Part shown: one piece after another, positions 13,100 through 20,224 of the stretch | Numbering within the stretch: the stretch's first letter is position 1 | How the letters are laid out: every line of letters starts with the position of its first letter | Source: JBFWQM01 sp050249455 | GTDB lineage: Bacteria > Pseudomonadota > Alphaproteobacteria > MPNO01 > VGEU01 | Assembly (NCBI GenBank): GCA_050249455.1 | Contig: JBFWQM010000062.1 | Location: 1-23,926 of the forward strand | Length of the DNA stretch: 23,926 nucleotides | Direction of reading: 5' to 3' | Program-made: the position numbers and the translations under genes | Notes under the pieces: model-generated | The model's input: only the letters and a program-made list of their open reading frames with translations | Told to the model about the DNA's origin: nothing | Database searches by the model: none

Positions 13100-16015
13100 T
13101 TGTCCGACCGATTCAACCCGCTCGACCACCACCTGATCTTCGCGCAGCCGGAGTTCCTCACCGACATCGAGTCGTGGCAGGAGCACATCCCGTTCGCGTT
13201 CTTCTGCATCGACACCCTGCGCCCCCGCGTGCTGGTGGAACTCGGCGCGTTCAAGGGCGATTCGTACTGCGCGTTCTGCCAGGCGGTGGCGGCGACCCAT
13301 GCCGGCACCCGCTGCTACGCGGTGGATACCTGGGAGGGCGACCCGCACGCCGGCTATTTCGGCCCCGAGGTGCTGGCGGCGCTGCGCGAGCATCACGACC
13401 CGCGCTACGGCGGCTTCTCGCGCCTGGTCCAGACCACGTTCGACGAGGCGGTCGGCCACTTCCCCGACGGCTCGATCGACCTCCTGCACATCGACGGGCT
13501 GCACACCTATGACGCGGTGAAGCACGACTTCGAGACCTGGCTGCCCAAGCTGAGCGACCGCGGCGTCGTCCTGTTCCACGACACCAACGTGCGCGAGCGC
13601 GACTTCGGCGTGTGGCGGCTGTGGGCGGAGCTGGCGCAGCGCTACCCCGGCTTCCAGTTCGCTCACGGCAACGGCCTCGGCGTCCTCGCCGTGGGTCCTG
13701 CCGTGCCGCCGGACTTCCTGGCCTTCGTGGCGGAGGCGGCGCGCGCCAACGACGGCGTCGCCACCGCCTTCGCGGCGCTTGGCCGCAAGGTGGTGCTGGC
13801 CGGCCGCGAGGCGCGGCTGTCGAAGTCGGTCGCCTGGATGAGCCGCGACATCGACCGCGCACGCGACCGCATCAGCGAGCAGGACCGCGAGCTGGACGCG
13901 CTCAGGCGCGAGAACCCGAAGCTCGCCGACCAGGCCGCCCGGCTGCGCGCCGCGCTGGCCGAGCGCGAGCACCAGCTTGCCGCCATCCTGGCGTCCACGT
14001 CGTGGCGGGTCACCGCGCCGCTGCGCGGGACGATCTCGACGCTGCGCGGCCTGCGCCGCGGCGACCCGGTTCCCGGCATCGCCACCGTCGTCGATGCCCC
14101 GGCGCCGCAGGGCGCGGGGCTGCCCGCCGCCGCGGCCGGCGGTGGCCAGGCCGTGGCGCCTGCGCCGATGCCGGCGGCGTCGCGGCTGCGGCGGCTGGCG
14201 GGGATCGGCGTGCGGCAGGCGAAGGCGCTGGCGCGCGACCCGCGCCGTGCGGTCCATCTCGGCAAGCGCGCCTACGCCGTCTGGCAGCGCGGCGGCACCG
14301 CGGCCCTGAAGTCCTCGGCCCGCGCCTGGCTGCGCCGGTCCGGCCCGGCGGCGGCGCCGGGGGTGCCGGCGTGGGAGAGCCGCGTGCTGCCGACCGACCC
14401 GGCGACGCGCGCGCGCATGCTGGCGACGATCGAGGGCTTTGCGCTGCGCCCGACGATCTCCATCGTCACGCCGGTCTACAACACCCCGACCGACGTGCTG
14501 GAGGCGGCGGTCGCCTCGGTCCGCGCCCAGATCTATCCGCACTGGGAGCTGTGCCTGTGCGACGACGGCTCGCCAGAGGCGGCGACGCGCGAATCGCTGG
14601 CCCGGCTCGCCGCCACCGACGTGCGGATCAAGCTCACGACGGCGGAGAGCAACGGCGGCATCGCCGCGGCCTCCAACCGGGCGCTGGCGACCGCGACGGG
14701 GGAGTTCGTCGGCTTCCTCGACCACGACGACGAGCTGACCGACGACGCGCTGTTCGAGGTCGTCGCCGCGCTCAATGCGGCGCCCGACGCCGACGTCTTC
14801 TACAGCGACGAGGACAAGATCGACCGCCAGCGGCGGCCGAGCGAGCCGTTCTTCAAGCCCGGCTGGTCGCCCGAGCTGTTCCGCGGCGTGATGTATGTCG
14901 GCCACTTCCTGGTCGTCCGCCGCGCGCTGGTGGACACGGTGGGCGGCCTGCGCAGCGACTTCGACGGGGTGCAGGACTACGACCTGATGCTGCGGCTGTC
15001 GGAGCGCACCGGCCGCATCCGCCACATCGCGAAGATCCTCTACCACTGGCGCAAGCTGCCCGGCAGCATCGCCGAATCAACCGACGCCAAGGCGCGCATC
15101 GAGGCGCGCCAGGCGGCGGCGGTGAACGAGCACCTGCACCGCCTCGGCCGCTCCGCGGAGGCGCGCCCGCACGGCGCGCTGCCGCACCGGGTCGTCATCG
15201 CGCCGAAGACGCGCGCGCACTGGCCGCGGGTCAGCATCGTGATCCCGACCAGGGACGCCCCGGAGTATATCGGCCGCTGCCTGCGCTCGATCTTCACGGT
15301 CTCCACCTACCCGGACTTCGAGGTCGTGGTGGTCGACAACGGCACCACCGACCCGGCGGCGCTGAAGGTGCTGGGCGAGCACCCGGTGACCATCGTGCCG
15401 TACAAGGAGCCGTTCAACTTCTCGCGCGCCAACAACCTGGGCGTCGCCGCGGCGACCGGGCAGTACGTCGTCCTGCTCAACAACGATACCGAGGTGGTGA
15501 CGCCGGACTGGCTGCAGCAGATGGTGTCCTTGTGCGAGGCGCCGGACGTCGGCGCGGTCGGCGCGCTGCTCCTCTATCCCGACCGCACGGTGCAGCACGC
15601 CGGCGTCGTGCTCGGCGTGCGCGGCACTGCCGACCACGTGATGCGCGGCTTCCCGTCCGACGCCGACGGCTATGGCGGCTCGCTCGTGTGCACGCGCGAG
15701 GTCTCGGCCGCCACCGCCGCATGCCTGATGCTGCCGCGCGCGCTCTACCGCGACCTCGGCGGGCTCAGCGAGGCGTACCGGACGATCTACCAGGACGTCG
15801 ACCTGTGCCTGCGCATCCGCCGCGGCGGCCGGCGCATCCTGACCACGCCGCGCGCGGTGCTGATCCACCACGAGAGCGCCTCGCGCGGCGACCGCTACGA
15901 CCACTTCGACCGCGCGCTGCTGCTCGACGCCTGGAAGGACGACCTCGCCGCCGGCGACCCGTACTACAGCCCGATGCTGTCGCTGGCGCGCGCCGACTAC
16001 AGCTTCGCCCCGTGA
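13100..16015 (+). CDS. Methyltransferase-GT2-GT2 fusion, polysaccharide biosynthesis
   Basis: A 971-residue cytoplasmic fusion. Residues about 40-200 form a methyltransf_24-type SAM domain (V-L-V-E-L-G-A-F-K-G-D-S, then H-I-D-G-L-H-T-Y and V-V-L-F-H-D-T). Residues about 245-295 look coiled-coil, ending in the S-W-R-V-T-A-P-L-R motif often seen in large glycosyltransferases. GT2 domain one begins I-S-I-V-T-P-V-Y-N near 452 with its D-x-D at D541-H-D543-D. GT2 domain two begins V-S-I-V-I-P-T-R-D near 710 with N-N-D-T near 794-797. It probably adds two sugars and a methyl group to the exported glycan. I chose TTG 13100 because GAGGGG sits six bases before it; the in-frame ATG 13073 would overlap the ATPase gene by 17 bases. 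The GTG-started next gene follows after 13 bases. Confidence 0.88.
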   Translation: MSDRFNPLDHHLIFAQPEFLTDIESWQEHIPFAFFCIDTLRPRVLVELGAFKGDSYCAFCQAVAATHAGTRCYAVDTWEGDPHAGYFGPEVLAALREHHDPRYGGFSRLVQTTFDEAVGHFPDGSIDLLHIDGLHTYDAVKHDFETWLPKLSDRGVVLFHDTNVRERDFGVWRLWAELAQRYPGFQFAHGNGLGVLAVGPAVPPDFLAFVAEAARANDGVATAFAALGRKVVLAGREARLSKSVAWMSRDIDRARDRISEQDRELDALRRENPKLADQAARLRAALAEREHQLAAILASTSWRVTAPLRGTISTLRGLRRGDPVPGIATVVDAPAPQGAGLPAAAAGGGQAVAPAPMPAASRLRRLAGIGVRQAKALARDPRRAVHLGKRAYAVWQRGGTAALKSSARAWLRRSGPAAAPGVPAWESRVLPTDPATRARMLATIEGFALRPTISIVTPVYNTPTDVLEAAVASVRAQIYPHWELCLCDDGSPEAATRESLARLAATDVRIKLTTAESNGGIAAASNRALATATGEFVGFLDHDDELTDDALFEVVAALNAAPDADVFYSDEDKIDRQRRPSEPFFKPGWSPELFRGVMYVGHFLVVRRALVDTVGGLRSDFDGVQDYDLMLRLSERTGRIRHIAKILYHWRKLPGSIAESTDAKARIEARQAAAVNEHLHRLGRSAEARPHGALPHRVVIAPKTRAHWPRVSIVIPTRDAPEYIGRCLRSIFTVSTYPDFEVVVVDNGTTDPAALKVLGEHPVTIVPYKEPFNFSRANNLGVAAATGQYVVLLNNDTEVVTPDWLQQMVSLCEAPDVGAVGALLLYPDRTVQHAGVVLGVRGTADHVMRGFPSDADGYGGSLVCTREVSAATAACLMLPRALYRDLGGLSEAYRTIYQDVDLCLRIRRGGRRILTTPRAVLIHHESASRGDRYDHFDRALLLDAWKDDLAAGDPYYSPMLSLARADYSFAP

Positions 16016-16028
16016 GCGCCGGTCCGCC

Positions 16029-17954
16029 GTGAACGTCGTCTTCGTCAACTACCACCACTTCGCGTCGAACAGCGCGATCCACATCTTCAACCTGGCCAAC
16101 CGGCTGGCGGCGCACGGCATCGGCTGCGCGGTCGCCGTGCCCGACGGCGTCGCCACGGTGACCACGTTGGGCAAGCCGGCGTTCCAGGCGCTGACGTATG
16201 AGGACGCGCGCGCCGGCCGCTTCGCGTTCCCCGACGGCGGACCGCCGACCCTGGTGCATGCCTGGACCCCGCGCGAGGGCGTGCGCCAGCTCACCGAGGA
16301 CCTGGTCCGCCGCTGGCGCTGCCCCTACACCGTGCACCTGGAGGACAACGAGGAGCTGATCGCCGCCCAGCAGCTCGGCACCACCACGCACGACTTGGCG
16401 GCGCTGCCCCCGCATGAGCTCGACCGCCTGATCGGCCCGGGGCTGTCGCACCCGCACCGCTACAAGGCGTTCCTCGCCGGCGCGGCCGGGGTCACTGTGA
16501 TCATCGACCGCCTGTTCGAGTTCAAGCCGCCGGCGGTGCCCGGCGAGATCATCTGGCCGTCCTACGACGACGACCTGTTCGTGCCGCAGCGCGCCGACCC
16601 CGAGTTGCGCCGCCGGCTCGGGCTCGGCGAGGCCGACAAGGTCATCGTCTATCCCGGCAACGTGCACGCCGCGAACCTGGCGGAGATGAAGAGCCTCTAC
16701 CTCGCCGTCGACGTGCTCAACCGGCGCGGCCTGAAGCTGAAGCTGGTGCGCATCGGCGAGGACTATGCCGACCCGCTGGAGGGCGAGCTCGCCGACGTGA
16801 AGGCGCACATCGTGTTCGCGGGCCGCCGGCCGCATACCGAGATCGCGAAATACCTCGCGCTCGCCGACGTGCTGGTGCAGCCCGGCCGCAGCGACCCGTT
16901 CAACGACTACCGCTTCCCCTCCAAGCTGCCCGAATTCTTCGCCATGGGCCGGCCGGTGATCCTGCCCGCGGCCAACGTCGGCGCCGTGGTGCGCGACGGC
17001 GAGGAGGGGATCGTGCTGCGCGAAGGGCACGCGCTGGAGATCGCCGACGCGGTGTCGCGCGTGCTGGGCGACGCCGACCTTGCCGACCGGCTCGGCCGCG
17101 GCGCCCGCGCGTTCGCCGAGCGCGCCTTGAGCTGGGAGAAGAGCGCCGACATGCTGAGACGGTTCTGGGAGCGCGTGACCAGCCGGCTGACGCGGGCCGA
17201 CGACGCGACGACCCTGGCGGCGGCGGTCAAGCGCTATGCCGGCTACCGCGCGCCGGCGATCGGCTACGCCACCGTGCGCGACTACTGCGACAGCGCCGAC
17301 CACCTGCCGGTGCTGGCGAAGGCCAACATGGACATGAAGGACGTGCAGCGCGCCTGGACCTTCAAGATGGTGGTCGGCAACGTGCCGCCGGGCGGCAAGC
17401 TGCTGGAGATCGGCGCCGGCACGCCGATCGTCGCCGACCTCCTGACCCGCGCCGGCTACGAGGTGTGGGTGCTCGACCCCTATGACGGCCGCGACGGCGG
17501 GCCGGCGGCCTACGCCTATTTCCGCGCCACCTTTCCGCGGGTCCACCTCGTGCGCGGCCTGTTCCCCGACGCGCTGACCGCGGAGATGCCGCAGAAGTTC
17601 GACGGCATCTACTCGATCTCCGTCCTGGAGCACGTGCCGCCCGACGCGCTGGCGCCGCTGTTCGGCGCCATCGGCCGCCATCTGGCGCCGGGCGGGTCGT
17701 CGATCCACGCGGTCGACCATGTCTACCTGGGCAACGGCGACGCCGACCATCTCGACCGGCTGCGCCGCATGGTGGTCGGGATGGGCCGCGACCCGGCGGA
17801 GCTCGATGCGGTGCTGGCCCAGGTGGCGGGCGACCCGGACGCCTACTTCCTGTCGGCGGAAGCGCACAACGCCTGGCGCGGCGCCACCGACTACGCGGCG
17901 TTCCCGATGCGCCGCTGCATCTCGGTCCAGCTCTTCCACCAGGCGCCCGGCTGA
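16029..17954 (+). CDS. GT4 glycosyltransferase-methyltransferase fusion
   Basis: A 641-residue two-domain protein. The N-terminal part (about 1-390) has the GT-B fold order of family 4 glycosyltransferases: M-N-V-V-F-V-N-Y-H-H at the start, V-I-V-Y-P-G-N-V-H-A-A-N near 212 and the donor-binding P-S-K-L-P-E-F-F-A-M-G-R-P-V-I near 296-312. The C-terminal part is a class I SAM methyltransferase with L-L-E-I-G-A-G-T near 457 and F-D-G-I-Y-S-I-S-V-L-E-H-V-P-P near 524. It is the last gene of the plus-strand exporter operon and ends six bases before a convergent methyltransferase gene. A sugar-adding enzyme that also methylates the product, or a chain terminator, is inferred. The GTG start at 16029 follows the upstream stop by 13 bases; its Shine-Dalgarno is weak. 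Confidence 0.87.
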   Translation: MNVVFVNYHHFASNSAIHIFNLANRLAAHGIGCAVAVPDGVATVTTLGKPAFQALTYEDARAGRFAFPDGGPPTLVHAWTPREGVRQLTEDLVRRWRCPYTVHLEDNEELIAAQQLGTTTHDLAALPPHELDRLIGPGLSHPHRYKAFLAGAAGVTVIIDRLFEFKPPAVPGEIIWPSYDDDLFVPQRADPELRRRLGLGEADKVIVYPGNVHAANLAEMKSLYLAVDVLNRRGLKLKLVRIGEDYADPLEGELADVKAHIVFAGRRPHTEIAKYLALADVLVQPGRSDPFNDYRFPSKLPEFFAMGRPVILPAANVGAVVRDGEEGIVLREGHALEIADAVSRVLGDADLADRLGRGARAFAERALSWEKSADMLRRFWERVTSRLTRADDATTLAAAVKRYAGYRAPAIGYATVRDYCDSADHLPVLAKANMDMKDVQRAWTFKMVVGNVPPGGKLLEIGAGTPIVADLLTRAGYEVWVLDPYDGRDGGPAAYAYFRATFPRVHLVRGLFPDALTAEMPQKFDGIYSISVLEHVPPDALAPLFGAIGRHLAPGGSSIHAVDHVYLGNGDADHLDRLRRMVVGMGRDPAELDAVLAQVAGDPDAYFLSAEAHNAWRGATDYAAFPMRRCISVQLFHQAPG

Positions 17955-17960
17955 TCCGGT

Positions 17961-18836
17961 TCAGCCTGCCTGGTGGCGGGCGAGAACGACGATGTCCTGG
18001 AAGCTCGTGTGGTCGCGGCGGCCCGACCAGCCGCCGGGCCGGAACTCGACGCAGGCGAGCCCGTGCGCGGCAAGGCGGGCGTCCAGCCACGGCCGGGTCA
18101 CGGCGACCGCCGCGCTGGGGTAGGCCGGGTCGCCCACCAGCGCGTCGGGTCCGAAGGGCACGAAGGCGATTGCGCTGCGTCCGGCCGCGATCGCCGCCGC
18201 CTCGTCGTCGCCGACCACGAAGAATGTCGCAAAGCACCGGCCGGCCGGCGCCATCACCCGCGCCACCTCGGCGAGATAGCGGTCGATCTCGTTCGGCAGC
18301 AGATGGGTCAGGACCGAGGTCAGTATCACGAAGTCGAAGGCATCTTCCCCGAACGGAAGGCGGTAGGTGGCGGCGCTGAGGCGCCCGCGCGGGTTGTAGG
18401 TGTCGCTCAGGATGTCGGCGTGATGGAACCGGAAGCGCGGGAACGCACGGCCGATGCGCCGCCGGCACCAGGCGACGTGCGGCCGATAGATCTCGAGGCC
18501 GTCATAGGTGCCGCCGGTGAGATAGCCGCTCAGCGGAAGCGCGATGCGGCCGGCGCCGGCGCCGATGTCGAGCACCCGGTCATCCGGGCGCAGCTGGCCG
18601 ATCGAGCGGAAGTGGCCGAGGAACTCGGCGCCGACCGCCGCGAAGTCGCCGGCGCCGACCGACGCCAGCCGGTGCGGCGCGGCCAGCGGCCCGAACGGCC
18701 ACAGCGCGTCGGCCGCCACGACGATCGCGTCGCGGTTGCGCACCGACCACAGGCGCCGGAAGACGCGCAGCGCGCCGTGCCATGCCGGGCGCAGCGGCGC
18801 CGGGACGCGGCTCGCGCGGCGGCCGGTCTTCGTCAT
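17961..18836 (-). CDS. Class I SAM-dependent methyltransferase
   Basis: A 291-residue methyltransferase of the Methyltransf_11/25 type. SAM motif I is V-L-D-I-G-A-G-A-G-R at residues 88-97; the acidic ribose-binding end is in Y-D-G-L-E-I-Y near 110, and motif IV-like F-D-F-V-I-L-T-S-V-L-T-H-L near 168. The N-terminus is Arg-rich (R-x-x-R-x-W), perhaps an amphipathic or membrane-associated segment. The ATG at 18836 is chosen. A GTG at 18869, directly after the stop of the epimerase gene, would add 11 residues and would fit coupled translation; no clear Shine-Dalgarno decides between them. It forms an operon with the epimerase, suggesting methylation of a sugar residue of the same glycan. Confidence 0.83.
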   Translation of the reverse strand: MTKTGRRASRVPAPLRPAWHGALRVFRRLWSVRNRDAIVVAADALWPFGPLAAPHRLASVGAGDFAAVGAEFLGHFRSIGQLRPDDRVLDIGAGAGRIALPLSGYLTGGTYDGLEIYRPHVAWCRRRIGRAFPRFRFHHADILSDTYNPRGRLSAATYRLPFGEDAFDFVILTSVLTHLLPNEIDRYLAEVARVMAPAGRCFATFFVVGDDEAAAIAAGRSAIAFVPFGPDALVGDPAYPSAAVAVTRPWLDARLAAHGLACVEFRPGGWSGRRDHTSFQDIVVLARHQAG

Positions 18837-18869
18837 GGCGGAAGACCCGTCGAAGCGGCGGGGCAGCAC

Positions 18870-19949
18870 CTAGGCCGCGCCGGCCTCGTCCAGGCGCTCG
18901 GTCAGGCCGGCGTGGATCTCCGTGACGATGGTGCCGATGTCGTAGCGCAGCCGCCAGCCGGGGAAGTGGCCCTCGAAGCGGCGGATGTCGCTGATCCACC
19001 AGATGTGGTCGCCGGTCCGGTTGGTCTCGCTGTAGGACCAGCGCATCGGCCGGCCGGTCAGCCGCTCGCACATCGCGATCGCCTCCAGCATCGAGCAGTT
19101 GGCGTGCCGCCCGCCGCCGATGTTGTAGACCTCCGCCACCCGCGGCGCCTGGAAGAAGTGCCAGAACGCGTTGACCAGGTCCGACGAATGGATGTTGTCG
19201 CGCACCTGCTTGCCCTTGTAGCCGTAGACCGTATAGGGCTTGTCGGTGATGGCGCACCGGACCAGGTAGGCGAGGAAGCCGTGCAGCTCCGTCCCCGAGT
19301 GGCCGGAGCCGGTCAGGCAGCCGCCGCGAAAGCAGGCGGTCTTCAGCCCGAAATAGCGACCGTATTCCTGCACCAGCACGTCGGCGGCGACCTTCGATGC
19401 GCCGAACAGGCTGTGCAGGGTCGAATCAATGCTCATCGTCTCGTCGATGCCGTGCGCGGCGAACGGGTGGTCGGTCGCCACCTCCCAGCGCGCGTCGCGC
19501 TCGACCAGCGGCAGGAAGTTGGGCCGGTCGCCGTAGACCTTGTTGGTCGAGGTGAAGATGAACACGGCGTCCGGCGCGTGGCGGCGCGTCATCTCAAGCA
19601 TGTTGAGCGTGCCGTTCGCGTTGACCGTGAAGTCGGTGAACGGCTCGCGCGCCGCCCAGTCGTGCGACGGCTGTGCCGCGGTGTGAAGGACGACCGCTAT
19701 ATCCTTGCCGTATTTCTTGAATACCGCCTCGATGGCGTCGGCGTCGCGGATGTCGGCATCGACGTGGCGGTAGGCCTTCACGTCACGCTCCAGCTTGGCG
19801 CGGCTCCATGCGGTGGAGGCTTCGGCGCCGAAGAAGACCTGGCGCATGTCGTTGTCGATGCCGACCACGTCGAGGCCCTGCGCCGCGAAGAAGCGGGACG
19901 CTTCGGCGCCGATGAGGCCGGCCGAGCCGGTGACGATGCAGACGGGCAT
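18870..19949 (-). CDS. NAD-dependent epimerase/dehydratase, CDP-tyvelose/paratose 2-epimerase-like
   Basis: A 359-residue extended short-chain dehydrogenase/reductase acting on a nucleotide sugar. The NAD-binding T-G-S-A-G-L-I-G gives G8, G11 and G14, and the acidic I-D-N-D lies at 31-34. The S-T-N-K-V-Y-G-D-R-P-N block at residues 134-144 is typical of the CDP-tyvelose/paratose epimerase branch. The catalytic Y-x-x-x-K position reads F182-G-A-S-K186, so the usual Tyr is Phe; I recall close relatives with the same L-F-G-A-S-K. G-K-Q-V-R-D-N-I-H-S-S-D-L-V (near 260) is the conserved substrate region. The ATG at 19949 has GGAG about eight bases upstream; an in-frame 19997 start is less likely. 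It probably supplies a deoxysugar precursor for the neighbouring glycan genes; the exact sugar is not determined. Confidence 0.86.
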   Translation of the reverse strand: MPVCIVTGSAGLIGAEASRFFAAQGLDVVGIDNDMRQVFFGAEASTAWSRAKLERDVKAYRHVDADIRDADAIEAVFKKYGKDIAVVLHTAAQPSHDWAAREPFTDFTVNANGTLNMLEMTRRHAPDAVFIFTSTNKVYGDRPNFLPLVERDARWEVATDHPFAAHGIDETMSIDSTLHSLFGASKVAADVLVQEYGRYFGLKTACFRGGCLTGSGHSGTELHGFLAYLVRCAITDKPYTVYGYKGKQVRDNIHSSDLVNAFWHFFQAPRVAEVYNIGGGRHANCSMLEAIAMCERLTGRPMRWSYSETNRTGDHIWWISDIRRFEGHFPGWRLRYDIGTIVTEIHAGLTERLDEAGAA

Positions 19950-20050
19950 GCAGGAACTCCGTGGCAGCGGGGCGGCCGCGCCCCGACGGCGCGGCACCGT
20001 AGCGCGAAGGTTAAGGCCGGTTCAATCGATTCGGGGCGTTCAACTGCGGC

Positions 20051-20079
20051 TTGTGGGCGCATGGGCGGCAACCTATAGT
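20051..20079 (+). promoter_or_regulatory. Candidate sigma-70-type promoter for the first RTX-like gene
   Basis: TTGTGG (20051-20056) and TATAGT (20074-20079, five of six to consensus) are 17 bases apart in the 275-base divergent gap 19950-20224. Transcription would start near 20086, giving a leader of about 140 bases. I see no other clear element in this gap. Confidence 0.38.
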
Positions 20080-20224
20080 TTTGGGCGCCGCGGCCGCGAT
20101 TCCCGGTTGCGTTGCAGCCCACGTGCCATCGTAAGCGTTCGCGTCCTTCCGATCGCGTAGCTCCCGTCGCCCCCTCCCGACCGGTTCCGGCGGGGGGCCG
20201 GCAGAACCGTGCGAGGATTGGCCG

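Noticed and set aside
11239..15046. Overlapping long minus-strand frames opposite the exporter and fusion glycosyltransferase
   Set aside because: They lie wholly or mostly antisense to genes with intact catalytic motifs and have low-complexity Arg/His/Asp/Ala composition.
17973..20078. Plus-strand 701-residue frame opposite the methyltransferase and epimerase
   Set aside because: The minus strand has intact NAD- and SAM-binding motifs and good starts; the plus-strand translation has no domain signal.
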